DNA of 64,000 bases from Bog-950 sp964493695 (lineage in GTDB: Bacteria; Bacteroidota; Bacteroidia; Chitinophagales; LD1): positions 1-64,000 of the forward strand of contig CAZBPG010000003.1 of the NCBI GenBank assembly GCA_964493695.1. Reading direction: 5' to 3'. Shown here in pieces: positions 7,989 to 16,361 of this stretch. The notes under the pieces are model-generated. The model had not been told where the DNA came from. It saw only the letters and a program-made list of their open reading frames with translations, and made no database searches. Position numbers and translations under genes: made by a program. Positions within the stretch are counted from its first letter, which is position 1. Each line of letters opens with the position of its first letter.

Positions 7989-9008
7989 ATGGCAAGAAAA
8001 GTTCGGGTTGGAGTATTTGGTGTTGGTCACCTCGGCAAAATTCACGTAAAGCTTCTCAAAGAAATTTCGGGTTACGACATTACCGGTTTCTACGACCCCG
8101 ATGATAAAAACGCGCACAAGGCCGAAACCGATTTTGGTATTAAGCGTTTCGATAACCCGAAGAAATTAATTGAGAGTTGCGATGCCATTGATATTGTTTC
8201 GCCCACTACCACGCATTTTCAGATTGCTAAAGATGCCATTAAGAAAGGCAAACACATTTTTATTGAAAAGCCGCTTTCATCTACCGTAAAAGAAGCGAAG
8301 GAACTGGTGGAACTGGTGGACGAAGCCCGCGTGAAAGCCATGGTGGGCCATGTAGAGCGTTTTAATCCGGCTATTCTAAGCCTGAATAAAAAGAACATCA
8401 AGCCGATGTTTATTGAAGTGCACCGGTTGGCGGAGTTTAATCCGCGCGGCACCGATGTTTCGGTGGTGCTTGATTTAATGATTCACGACCTCGATATTAT
8501 TTTGAGCCTGGTAAAAGCCAACGTAAAAAAAGTTTCGGCCAGCGGTGTGGCTATTCTTTCCAAAAGCCCCGATATTGCCAATGCACGCATTGAGTTTGAT
8601 AACGGTTGTGTGGCGAATGTTACCGCCAGCCGCATTTCGGTGAAGAGCATGAGGAAGATGCGCATCTTTCAGCCCGGTGCTTACATCAGTATGGATTTTT
8701 TGAAAAAGAAGAGCGACCTCTTCCGCATTGAAGATGAAATGCCTTCCACCAATGGCGAGAGCAACCACTTTGAAATTGACTTGCCCGACAACACCAAAAA
8801 ATACATTACTTACGAAACTGCCGAGAAGAAGGATGTAAACGCCATTCAAATGGAGCTGGAGCTTTTTCATAAATCTATTACCCAAAACAAACCGGTGCCG
8901 GTAAGTATGCTCGATGGCTACAATGCCATGCACCTGGCGCAGAATATTCTCGATAAAATAAATGTACAGCTAACAGCCACCCCCAAACCCCCTAAAGGGG
9001 GCTTTTAA
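7989..9008 (+). CDS. Gfo/Idh/MocA-family oxidoreductase
   Basis: This 339-residue NAD(P)-dependent oxidoreductase has an N-terminal Rossmann motif GVFGVGHLGKIH and the family EKP signature (IEKPLSS, near residue 94). The C-terminal half is the substrate-binding alpha/beta domain. The substrate is probably a sugar, sugar nucleotide or related polyol; proteins like this often occur near polysaccharide genes, and a sugar transferase lies 1.3 kb downstream. The last residues, PKPPKGGF, are encoded by the start of an intergenic repeat, so the natural C-terminus was probably nearer residue 325. The start at 7989 is the first ATG and places the Rossmann fold correctly. Confidence 0.9.
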   Translation: MARKVRVGVFGVGHLGKIHVKLLKEISGYDITGFYDPDDKNAHKAETDFGIKRFDNPKKLIESCDAIDIVSPTTTHFQIAKDAIKKGKHIFIEKPLSSTVKEAKELVELVDEARVKAMVGHVERFNPAILSLNKKNIKPMFIEVHRLAEFNPRGTDVSVVLDLMIHDLDIILSLVKANVKKVSASGVAILSKSPDIANARIEFDNGCVANVTASRISVKSMRKMRIFQPGAYISMDFLKKKSDLFRIEDEMPSTNGESNHFEIDLPDNTKKYITYETAEKKDVNAIQMELELFHKSITQNKPVPVSMLDGYNAMHLAQNILDKINVQLTATPKPPKGGF

Positions 9009-9051
9009 TCCTTCTCCTTTAGGAGAAGGTGCCCGTAGGGCGGATGAGGTT
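8978..9051. repeat. Composite intergenic repeat overlapping the oxidoreductase 3' end
   Basis: Two palindromic units lie side by side: CCCCCTAAAGGGGG (about 8988-9001) and CTTCTCCTTTAGGAGAAG (about 9011-9028), followed by GGTGCCCGTAGGGCGGATGAG. The first unit recurs inverted at about 62838-62860. The second recurs at 20622-20674 and 46722-46764. Confidence 0.85.
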
Positions 9052-9111
9052 ATTTTTCCTTTATTCGCAATCTTTTAAAGCAACGCACGTTTAAGTTTTT
9101 CGTTTTATCAA

Positions 9112-9939
9112 ATGAAGATTCGGTTCCTTTCTTTTTGTCTACTGCCTATTGCCTACTGCCTGCTGGTAATCGGTTGCAACATGCCCAACGATGGCATTCC
9201 GGTACTTATGAAAATAGATTCGGTTACCGTATCTGCCCTGTCCGGTCAGGGAGCGGGCTCGCATAACATTACCGATGTATGGGTAGAAGCCAATGACGAC
9301 AACGTAGGCGCTTACGCCCTGCCCTGCAATATTCCGGTGCTGCGGGAAAACGAAATACGCTTTGTGGTAAGTGCGGGAATTAAAGAAAGCGGGCAATCGG
9401 GTATCCGGGTTATTTATCCTTTTTACGCTGCCGATACTTTTACTATTACCGGTGTGCGGGGCCAGCAGTATTCGCGCAACCCTGTTTTTAAATATGTAAA
9501 CAGTGCGCAGTTTTCGTTTGCCGAAGATTTCGATTTCAGCAATCCGTTCAGCGGCTCTACCATAGTGAACGATTCGGGCTATGCCGGCACGCGCTGCATT
9601 AAATTCAGTGTAAATACTACCGATAGCAGCAAAGAGGTTTCGCACGTTACCAAATACGATTTACCCGAAGGGCAGGAAATTTGGCTGGAGGTGGACTACA
9701 AAAGCGAAGTGCCTTTTTTTGTTGGCTTTTACGCCACTTATAATGGCAGCAGTGGGGGGCGCGTGCCGGTGATGTTTGTTACCGCGCAGCCCGAGTGGAA
9801 CAAGGTGTATGTAAAGTTCAGCAATTATGTGGGTAGTGTGAGGGCAGATAGCTATAATGTATACTTCGAGGCACTACGGCCTTATGGCTCGGCTGGCGGA
9901 AGTGTATATATAGATAACGTGAAACTGGTTCATTTTTGA
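9112..9939 (+). CDS. Putative lipoprotein of unknown function
   Basis: This 275-residue protein starts with a lipoprotein signal peptide ending in LLVIGC (cysteine 23), so it should be lipid-anchored in the envelope. The rest is beta-rich, with a C-terminal jelly-roll-like stretch that ends SVYIDNVKLVHF, as in carbohydrate-binding-type domains. I do not recognise a specific family. An oddity is that the hydrophobic core of the signal peptide (LLPIAYCLL) is encoded by a TGCCTACTGCCTATTGCC repeat also found in noncoding DNA near 16620-16680 and 18232-18262. The first dyad array follows the stop codon directly. Confidence 0.75.
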   Translation: MKIRFLSFCLLPIAYCLLVIGCNMPNDGIPVLMKIDSVTVSALSGQGAGSHNITDVWVEANDDNVGAYALPCNIPVLRENEIRFVVSAGIKESGQSGIRVIYPFYAADTFTITGVRGQQYSRNPVFKYVNSAQFSFAEDFDFSNPFSGSTIVNDSGYAGTRCIKFSVNTTDSSKEVSHVTKYDLPEGQEIWLEVDYKSEVPFFVGFYATYNGSSGGRVPVMFVTAQPEWNKVYVKFSNYVGSVRADSYNVYFEALRPYGSAGGSVYIDNVKLVHF

Positions 9940-10226
9940 GGTTTTGAAGCAAAAACACATGGTTTTTAACAAAATACACGGTTTTGGAGTTTCCCGGAAT
10001 GATTTACGGACTACAGGAAATGATTCCCTGACAACAGTAAATGATTTACGGACTACCGGAAATGATTCCCTGACAGCAGTAAATGATTTACGGACTACCA
10101 AAAATGATTCCCTGACAGCAGTAAATGATTTACGGACCACCGGAAATGATTCCCTGACAGCAAAAAATGATTCCCTGACAGCAGAAAATGAATTACGGAC
10201 TACCGGAAATGATTTTCTAATACAAA
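9940..10226. repeat. Dyad array A: short palindromes every 21 bp
   Basis: The 330-bp gap between the lipoprotein and sugar transferase genes is filled by an array. AATGA recurs at 9998, 10019, 10040, 10061, 10082, 10103, 10124, 10145, 10166, 10187 and 10208, exactly 21 bp apart. Units mostly alternate between a CGG-ACTA-CCG dyad and a CTG-ACAG-CAG dyad, whose centres fall at the same offset. Upstream, GTTTT..AAAAC dyads centred near 9948.5 and 9969.5 keep the same 21-bp register with different stem sequence. Both strands stay open because 42 is divisible by three, but neither translation looks like a protein. Confidence 0.85.
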
Positions 10227-10269
10227 TATGCTTTCCACAAATGTCAAAAATCATTTACAAAAAGGCAGC

Positions 10270-11688
10270 ATGAACAAACGAAAATCCATCCTTGTCTGGT
10301 ATGTGTTCAGCGATTATGTGGCTGCCGTGCTGGCCTGGTATTTTCTTTTCCTTTTCCGCAAAATAGTTATCGAAGGCAACCCCTTTGCTTACAACCTGCC
10401 CTTTAGCGACAGTAATTTTTGGGTAGCCATGATGATAGTGCCCGAGCTTTGGCTGCTGTTCCACTACCTTACCGGAACCTACACCGACCTCTACAAAAAA
10501 TCGCGCCTGCAGGAACTGGGCAAAACCTTTATTGTAACTTTTGTAGGCAGCATTATTGTTTTCTTTCTGCTGCTGCTTGACGATTTTGTGCGCAGATATT
10601 CCGACTACTACCTCACGTTTGCGGTTTTATTCTCGCTGCAATTCTTTTTCACCTTCCTGGGCAGGTTCGTTATACTGAATGTGGTTAAAAGAAATATCTG
10701 GAGCGGCAAAGCGGGTTTCAGCACCCTGCTTATTGGCAGCAGCCAGAAAGCAAACGAGCTGTACGAAGAAATGAAGGCCAAGGAGCGCTCCTTTGGTTTT
10801 CAGTTCACCGGTTACCTCGAACTGAACGGCAGCACTAAAAACACCCTCACTACCGAGCTGAAAGAACTTGGCAAACTCCGCGATTTGGAAAAAGTGATTG
10901 ACCGGTACAGCGAGATAGAAGAAGTCATCATTGCTATCGAATCGTCCGAGCACCATCAGCTCAACGATATCCTGAACCGGCTGGCCGATAAAAATGTAAC
11001 CATCCGCATCATTCCCGACATGTACGATATCCTCTCCGGTACCGTGCGCATGAACCACGCCATCGGTGAAGCGTTTATCGAAATTCCTCCGCGCCTACTC
11101 AACGAATGGGAACGCATCACCAAACGCTGGTTCGATGTGTGGGCTTCGCTCTTTGCGCTCTTTATCACGCTGCCGGTTACTCTGTACGTAGCGCTGCGCA
11201 TAAAAATGATTGATGGCGGTCCTGTTTTTTACATGCAGGAACGCTTAGGCCAATACGGAATCCCTTTCCGCATTTATAAGTTCCGTTCCATGAAGATAAA
11301 TGCCGAATCAAACGGCCCGCAACTGACCAGCGAAAACGATGACCGCATTACCGGTATCGGTAAAACCATCCGCAAGTACCGGATAGATGAACTGCCGCAA
11401 TTCATCAATGTATTAAAAGGCGAAATGAGCATTGTTGGTCCGCGTGCAGAGCGCAGATACTTTGCCGACCGCATTACCGAACTTGCGCCCCACTACCGGC
11501 ACGTGTTTAAAGTGCAGCCCGGCATCACTTCCCTCGGCATGGTTAAATACGGCTACGCTTCCACCGTTGACGAAATGGTAAAGCGCCTGAAATACGACAT
11601 CATCTACATCGAAAACATGAGCATCACACTCGACTTTAAGATAATGGTTTACACCGTGCTTACCGTTATTTACGGCAGAGGGAAATAG
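10270..11688 (+). CDS. Exopolysaccharide polyprenyl glycosylphosphotransferase (bacterial sugar transferase)
   Basis: This protein starts a surface polysaccharide by moving a sugar phosphate from a nucleotide sugar to undecaprenyl phosphate in the inner membrane. The N-terminal 130 residues have four hydrophobic segments. A CoA-binding-like middle region follows, and the catalytic bacterial sugar transferase domain runs from about residue 284 (KRWFDVW) to the end, with YKFRSM, RIDELPQF and MSIVGPR. I chose the ATG at 10270, giving 472 residues beginning MNKRKSILVWYV; an in-frame ATG at 10228 lies in the tail of the dyad array. No other polysaccharide genes flank it. Confidence 0.9.
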   Translation: MNKRKSILVWYVFSDYVAAVLAWYFLFLFRKIVIEGNPFAYNLPFSDSNFWVAMMIVPELWLLFHYLTGTYTDLYKKSRLQELGKTFIVTFVGSIIVFFLLLLDDFVRRYSDYYLTFAVLFSLQFFFTFLGRFVILNVVKRNIWSGKAGFSTLLIGSSQKANELYEEMKAKERSFGFQFTGYLELNGSTKNTLTTELKELGKLRDLEKVIDRYSEIEEVIIAIESSEHHQLNDILNRLADKNVTIRIIPDMYDILSGTVRMNHAIGEAFIEIPPRLLNEWERITKRWFDVWASLFALFITLPVTLYVALRIKMIDGGPVFYMQERLGQYGIPFRIYKFRSMKINAESNGPQLTSENDDRITGIGKTIRKYRIDELPQFINVLKGEMSIVGPRAERRYFADRITELAPHYRHVFKVQPGITSLGMVKYGYASTVDEMVKRLKYDIIYIENMSITLDFKIMVYTVLTVIYGRGK

Positions 11689-11696
11689 CTGAAGAG

Positions 11697-11882
11697 TTAC
11701 TTCTTTAATTTTATTTCGCGGGCAGGAACAAGAACAACTTTATTGCCGCGCATGATGACGAGTTCATCGTTATTGCGGATAGATTCTTCTAAAAATATTT
11801 CAAAAGATTTTCGAATCCCTCTTTTGATTTTATTCATCAGTAAGTCAAGTCGTTGGTCTTTACTCATACTGTTTGATTTCAT
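11697..11882 (-). CDS. Small protein of unknown function
   Basis: This 61-residue reading frame overlaps the end of the DUF6056 gene by 23 bp, or by 8 bp if the internal ATG at 11867 is used. The overlap of start and stop suggests translational coupling to the gene before it. The protein is charged and helical in its first half, and then reads ELVIMRGNKVVLVPAREI, which resembles the beta-strand half of small antitoxin-like proteins. I do not assign a function. It converges on the sugar transferase gene with only 8 bp between the two stop codons. Confidence 0.55.
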   Translation of the reverse strand: MKSNSMSKDQRLDLLMNKIKRGIRKSFEIFLEESIRNNDELVIMRGNKVVLVPAREIKLKK

Positions 11883-13248
11883 TTCGCTTGGTTTCGGTTT
11901 GAATATAGTATTTCTTCATACACTTATCTACCCACCAGGCAGTATCGTTTCTTACATCCACAATTTGAAACGTGTTAGGAATCACAGCAAGTTTTTCAAT
12001 GGGCGCTCCGGGATTTGCAATAACATTTTTCTGCCGCTCGTAAAAAGCAGTTTCGTATTTCCTGAAATTATTGTCTTTAAAATCGCGAAGTATTTTAAAG
12101 CCGTTACCGGTGAACATTATCGCAGTAATGCTTAAAACAATAGCAACGCCCGTCACCTTTTTACCGACAAGCAGAAATTGCTTTTCATCGGGAAAAAATT
12201 TTCGGGCAACAGAAATCAAAAACAAGACCCAAAGCAGAATAAAAAAGAAGAAAACAAAATTAATAGTGCGGTGTTGCCCCAATACACCGGTTGCGAAGTA
12301 CGGCAGAAACGAACCAATAAAAACAACAAAGAGCATAGCCGCAAGAAGCAACCGGTAATCAAAATCTACTTTGGGTTTAATCCTTCCGGCATTAGCCACA
12401 ACTACCATACTCAACATCAAAAACGGAGCAGTCAAAATCCACTTCGCTAAAAAGCGAACGGTTTGCAGCGAGGCATAAAACATAGAATGAAACAAATCAT
12501 ACCGGTTCTCAAACTCATGACTGCGAACAAAATTGCCGGGAGAAAAGAAAACAAAGGCAGAAGCAAGAAAAGCAATTGCAGCAAAGGCAATCCACAGTTT
12601 CCAGTTTCCGGTTTCTTGTTTCGCGCTGAGCAACGCAACTGTTGCATAAAAAAGAGGAATCAGCATAGCGGCTACTTCATTAAAGCCAACAGAAACAATC
12701 AAAAGAAGCACAGATACAACCTGAAGAAAAATCTTAGTTCCATCCTTTGCCGAAAATGATTTTAACAGCAAAGTGAGCTGAAGAACAAAAAGAAGATTGC
12801 CCAAATGATAATTCGAAATGCCTATGAACCAATAAACACCCTCGGTAAGGTTGGGTTGATAGTTTAAGTAGAAAAGTGTGATGAAGAGGGAGGCTATAAG
12901 CGAAATGAACTTTGGTCTGACGTTAGTCTGACCATTTCTTAAAACCTCCAGAACAAAAACATACAGCACAACCGGTGTTGCCGCAAGAGAGACAAAAACA
13001 TGCAACTGATAAATGAGAATCTTTCCGGCAACCAGCGGATGAAGGTTCACCAGCACATCAGCGGTATACCTTCCGTTCCAGTATAAATACTGGTTCAAAA
13101 ACTTTTGAATGAATGGAATACTTTCTGAGGCGGTCCACCCAAAACAATAATCATCGGCAAACGGAAAAGCATAAAGACAAACAAGCAAATAAGGAACCAG
13201 CGCAACCGCAAGCAGCAGGAGAATAAAATATTTCAGCGTTGGCTTCAC
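11860..13248 (-). CDS. DUF6056-family polytopic membrane protein
   Basis: This 462-residue membrane protein has about ten hydrophobic segments. The N-terminal extracytoplasmic motifs ADDYCFG and YWNGRYTA are typical of DUF6056 proteins, which resemble GT-C glycosyltransferases. A role in transferring lipid-linked sugars is plausible but not shown. The segment NGQTNVRPK, near residues 105-113 between two membrane spans, is encoded by a 26-bp repeat (12909-12934) that is identical to one in the intergenic region upstream at 13295-13320. The gene lies downstream of metK with a terminator between them. Confidence 0.75.
   Translation of the reverse strand: MKPTLKYFILLLLAVALVPYLLVCLYAFPFADDYCFGWTASESIPFIQKFLNQYLYWNGRYTADVLVNLHPLVAGKILIYQLHVFVSLAATPVVLYVFVLEVLRNGQTNVRPKFISLIASLFITLFYLNYQPNLTEGVYWFIGISNYHLGNLLFVLQLTLLLKSFSAKDGTKIFLQVVSVLLLIVSVGFNEVAAMLIPLFYATVALLSAKQETGNWKLWIAFAAIAFLASAFVFFSPGNFVRSHEFENRYDLFHSMFYASLQTVRFLAKWILTAPFLMLSMVVVANAGRIKPKVDFDYRLLLAAMLFVVFIGSFLPYFATGVLGQHRTINFVFFFFILLWVLFLISVARKFFPDEKQFLLVGKKVTGVAIVLSITAIMFTGNGFKILRDFKDNNFRKYETAFYERQKNVIANPGAPIEKLAVIPNTFQIVDVRNDTAWWVDKCMKKYYIQTETKRNEIKQYE
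12909..12934. repeat. GGTCTGAC repeat inside DUF6056 gene
   Basis: A 26-bp element containing GGTCTGACGTTAGTCTGACC, an imperfect hairpin with 4-nt loop. It is identical over all 26 bases to 13295-13320 and similar to 50452-50477. Here it is within the reading frame. Confidence 0.85.
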
Positions 13249-13268
13249 GTGTTATAAAGGTGAAATAA

Positions 13269-13294
13269 AAAAGGCGATTCGAAAATCGCCTTTT
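13269..13294 (-). terminator. Terminator of metK
   Basis: The inverted repeat AAAAGGCGATT / AATCGCCTTTT with a 4-nt loop is followed on the minus strand by a run of T. It lies 40 bp downstream of the metK stop codon. Confidence 0.85.
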
Positions 13295-13320
13295 ACTTTG
13301 GTCTGACGTTAGTCTGACCA
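13295..13320. repeat. GGTCTGAC repeat, intergenic copy
   Basis: This 26-bp copy is identical to the one inside the DUF6056 gene. It lies between the metK stop codon and its terminator. Confidence 0.85.
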
Positions 13321-13335
13321 ATTATTCTTTAAGTA

Positions 13336-14595
13336 TTAAATACCGAAAGCCTTTTTCACCGCACCTATCGAGTTTAATTCTTCCCAAGGAAACAACTTCA
13401 CTTTCACTTTAAGTTCGTTCTTCTTCCCTTTGTTGAAAGTCTTCTCCACCACTTTGCTCTCGCGGCCCATGTGCCCATAAGAAGCAGTCTCCAGATAAAT
13501 TGGCGTGCGGAGGCTGAATCTCTTTTCAATAAAGTAAGGGCGCATATCAAACTCGGGCAACTTCGAAATCTTAGAGGCAATCTGTCCGTCAGTCAATTTC
13601 ACCTTTGCAGTACCGTAAGTATTTACAAACAAGCCAACCGGCTGAGCAACTCCAATCGCATAAGCAACCTGCACCAGCGCCTCATCGCAAACTCCGGCAG
13701 CTACCAAATGCTTGGCAATATGCCGGGTAGCATAAGCAGCCGATCGGTCAACTTTGCTCGGGTCCTTACCGCTGAAAGCACCACCACCGTGTGCTCCTTT
13801 ACCTCCGTAAGTATCCACAATAATCTTTCTTCCTGTCAAACCTGTATCTCCGTGTGGTCCGCCAATTACAAACTTTCCGGTAGGGTTAATGTGATACTTA
13901 ATCTTGTTGTTGAACAAATACTGCACACGCTTAGGGAGCTTTTTCATTACACGTGGTACCAGAATGTTCACCATATCATCCTTAATCTTCTTCAGCATCA
14001 CGGCATCTTTTCCGAAATCGTCATGCTGGGTAGAAATTACAATAGCATCAATTCTCAATGGCTTATTATCATCACCGTACTCAATAGTCACCTGGCTTTT
14101 TGCATCAGGGCGAAGGTAAGTCATCACTTTCGCTTCTCTGCGGATAGCTGAAAGTTCGCGCAATAAAGTGTGCGCCAGTTCCAACGGAAGCGGCATATAA
14201 TTGTCAGTCTCACGGCTCGCATAACCAAACATCATTCCCTGGTCGCCTGCACCTTGTTCTTCGGGTTTCTTTCTTTCAACTCCTTGATTAATATCGGCAC
14301 TTTGTTCGTGGATAGCAGAAAGAATTCCGCAACTGTTTGCTTCGAACATATACTCGGCCTTTGTATAACCGATTTTGCGAATCACCTCGCGGGCAATTTC
14401 CTGAACATCCAGGTAAGCGTTGGACTTTACCTCACCGGCCAAAACAACTTGTCCGGTAGTAACCAGCGTCTCACAAGCTACTTTACTTTGCGGATCATAA
14501 GCCAGAAATTGGTCAATAAGTGCATCAGAAATCTGGTCGGCTACTTTATCAGGGTGTCCCTCAGAAACAGACTCGGATGTAAAAAGATAAGGCAT
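13336..14595 (-). CDS. metK: S-adenosylmethionine synthetase
   Basis: MetK makes S-adenosylmethionine from methionine and ATP in the cytoplasm, supplying methyl groups and the radical-SAM enzyme MtaB among others. The three-domain protein is 419 residues, normal for Bacteroidota. It has the ATP-binding GHPDKVADQISDA near residue 14, GAGDQGMMFGYA near residue 117, and the P-loop GGGAFSGKDPSKVDRS near residue 270. The first ATG fits the family start (MPYLFTSESVSEGHPDK). The short upstream region shows no recognisable SAM riboswitch. Confidence 0.97.
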   Translation of the reverse strand: MPYLFTSESVSEGHPDKVADQISDALIDQFLAYDPQSKVACETLVTTGQVVLAGEVKSNAYLDVQEIAREVIRKIGYTKAEYMFEANSCGILSAIHEQSADINQGVERKKPEEQGAGDQGMMFGYASRETDNYMPLPLELAHTLLRELSAIRREAKVMTYLRPDAKSQVTIEYGDDNKPLRIDAIVISTQHDDFGKDAVMLKKIKDDMVNILVPRVMKKLPKRVQYLFNNKIKYHINPTGKFVIGGPHGDTGLTGRKIIVDTYGGKGAHGGGAFSGKDPSKVDRSAAYATRHIAKHLVAAGVCDEALVQVAYAIGVAQPVGLFVNTYGTAKVKLTDGQIASKISKLPEFDMRPYFIEKRFSLRTPIYLETASYGHMGRESKVVEKTFNKGKKNELKVKVKLFPWEELNSIGAVKKAFGI

Positions 14596-14680
14596 GTGTG
14601 TTTTTGCTTTTTAAAATGAGGCGTGAAAATAAATAAATGGGTGGAAGTAGCAAGGCGCCTCTTCTTCTTCTGTATAGCAA

Positions 14681-14717
14681 CAGCGCCCCGTATCGGCTTA
14701 GCTGATACGGGGCGCTG
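14681..14717. other. Strong GC-rich inverted repeat
   Basis: CAGCGCCCCGTATC and GATACGGGGCGCTG pair perfectly over 14 bp around a 9-nt loop. It lies downstream of the sensor kinase stop codon and could end its transcript, but neither strand has a clear T-run after it. Confidence 0.6.
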
Positions 14718-14739
14718 TCAAACAATTCTCAATATCGAA

Positions 14740-16134
14740 TCAGAATTTACGGATAGTAAAATGGAAAGTTGTTCCTTCTCCTTCCACACTTTCGAACCAA
14801 ACTTCACCGTGGTAATACTCCACAATTTTCTTACAAATCGCGAGACCTATACCTGTTCCATCATAATCCTGCTCGTTGTGAAGCCGCTTAAACATCTGGA
14901 AGATTGTGGTGGAATACTCCTTTGAAATACCAATACCGTTATCGGATATGGTAAACGTGTAATAATTCAGCGAGTTCGTGTAATTAATGTTTATCTCCGG
15001 ATTCTCCCTTTTATTAAACTTCAACCCGTTGCTGATCAAATTCTGGAATACGTGATACATGAGCGATGAATGCACGTTGCTTATCACAGGTAGCTCCTTA
15101 TTGATATTGATTGTTGCGTTACTTAGACTCATTTTTTCTCTCAACTCAAAACGAATCGTGCTTACCACATCATTCAAATTAACAGGAATGGGTTTAGGAA
15201 GATTTGTACCAATACGGCAATAAGCCAACACATCATCTATCAATCGCTCCAGGCGTTTTGCTCCGGTGTGTGAATAATCTACAAACTCCCGCGCTTCCGG
15301 ATGCATAGTAGGGCCGTATTTAGTCACCAGCAAACTCATAAAACTGGAAATATTCCGCACCGGTGCTTTTAAATCGTGCGAAATGATATAGGCAAACTGC
15401 TCAAGGTCAGAATTCGAACGCCTTAACTCACCGGTTTGAAACACCATCTGGCTATTAGAATTTTCCAGTTGCTTTTCGGTTTTCATGTTGTAATACACGA
15501 ACTGATAAACTGATAAAAGCAGTAAAGCGCATTGCATAACGATTCCCACTTGTTGCAATATTCTTTGTTGATCCGGTTCAAGGTTATAGCTGCTGAAATA
15601 CGGAAATACAAAATCGTAGGTGTAAAGGAGTATCATCGGAACAACAATCCCCATTCCAATAAGCCAAAATTTCTTTACATCAAAAATGAGAAAGGGAAGA
15701 ATCAGCGCTATAAAAAGATAATTGTTACCTAACACATTCGGACCTGCAAACAAAGTGTTCAGAAATACCAGCCAGTTAAAACCGAGTATAAAAGTAACCC
15801 GGGAAGCAGTTGTTTTGCCGAAACTATTCAGCGCTAAAACACCAAGACAACTAAGGCTCAAACCAACCATGGTATAAAGCCAGTACCATTGTTCCCAAAA
15901 TATAGCAAAAGTAAGATACACCAGCGTGCCCAGAAAAGTAATGACTGCAACAAAATTGGTAATACGGGTATACTTCTTTTGGCTTCTGTTTGTAACGGTA
16001 TTTGCGCCCAAATTCAACAACCCGAGATAAACCGACCTAAACGGATTCATCTCATTGGCTTCTACTTTTTGTGCGTATTCGCTTGACTGATTGGTTAGGG
16101 TTAACTCCGAAGTGTTTTCGTATAATTTTGCCAT
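14740..16134 (-). CDS. Membrane sensor histidine kinase
   Basis: This 464-residue protein has six hydrophobic segments in residues 58-220, then a short linker and a cytoplasmic kinase core. The dimerisation/phosphoacceptor helix has ISHDLKAP (histidine near 252). The ATPase domain has the N box NLISNGLKFN near 366, DNGIGI near 396 and GTGIGLAI near 432. It belongs to the group with phytochrome-like LEQFAYIISHDLKAP. There is no attached receiver domain and no response regulator gene next door, so it is an orphan kinase with unknown signal. It is transcribed on the same strand as metK and atpDC but is separated from both by gaps. Confidence 0.92.
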   Translation of the reverse strand: MAKLYENTSELTLTNQSSEYAQKVEANEMNPFRSVYLGLLNLGANTVTNRSQKKYTRITNFVAVITFLGTLVYLTFAIFWEQWYWLYTMVGLSLSCLGVLALNSFGKTTASRVTFILGFNWLVFLNTLFAGPNVLGNNYLFIALILPFLIFDVKKFWLIGMGIVVPMILLYTYDFVFPYFSSYNLEPDQQRILQQVGIVMQCALLLLSVYQFVYYNMKTEKQLENSNSQMVFQTGELRRSNSDLEQFAYIISHDLKAPVRNISSFMSLLVTKYGPTMHPEAREFVDYSHTGAKRLERLIDDVLAYCRIGTNLPKPIPVNLNDVVSTIRFELREKMSLSNATININKELPVISNVHSSLMYHVFQNLISNGLKFNKRENPEININYTNSLNYYTFTISDNGIGISKEYSTTIFQMFKRLHNEQDYDGTGIGLAICKKIVEYYHGEVWFESVEGEGTTFHFTIRKF

Positions 16135-16361
16135 AGGATGATTATTTGAACAAAGTTGCCCTTGTGGTTTTACAAAATATTAAACGAAATGTTACATAAA
16201 CCTATTAATAATTTCCGCAAACAAACAACAGCAGCATCAACATTAATTAAGTGCTCTCTGTCTGCGCCACTAAATAAAAGGAAATAAAATTGGAATTAGA
16301 TACTGAAACGTATGTGCAAATCAGTCAGCAGATCAATATCGCTCTAAAACAGGGAAGAAGG

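Noticed and set aside
7818..8117. N-terminal extension of MtaB by 100 residues.
   Set aside because: The extension covers a palindromic repeat and the start of the divergent oxidoreductase, and the family begins at MYYNRKIALHTLGC.
9944..10273. Reading frames of 109 and 126 residues on opposite strands across array A.
   Set aside because: They stay open only because the array period is a multiple of three. Both translations are pure repeats with no fold, and the sugar transferase start lies inside one of them.
14596..14680. SAM riboswitch upstream of metK.
   Set aside because: The leader is short and shows none of the conserved helices; the nearby strong stem at 14681-14717 better fits the end of the kinase transcript.
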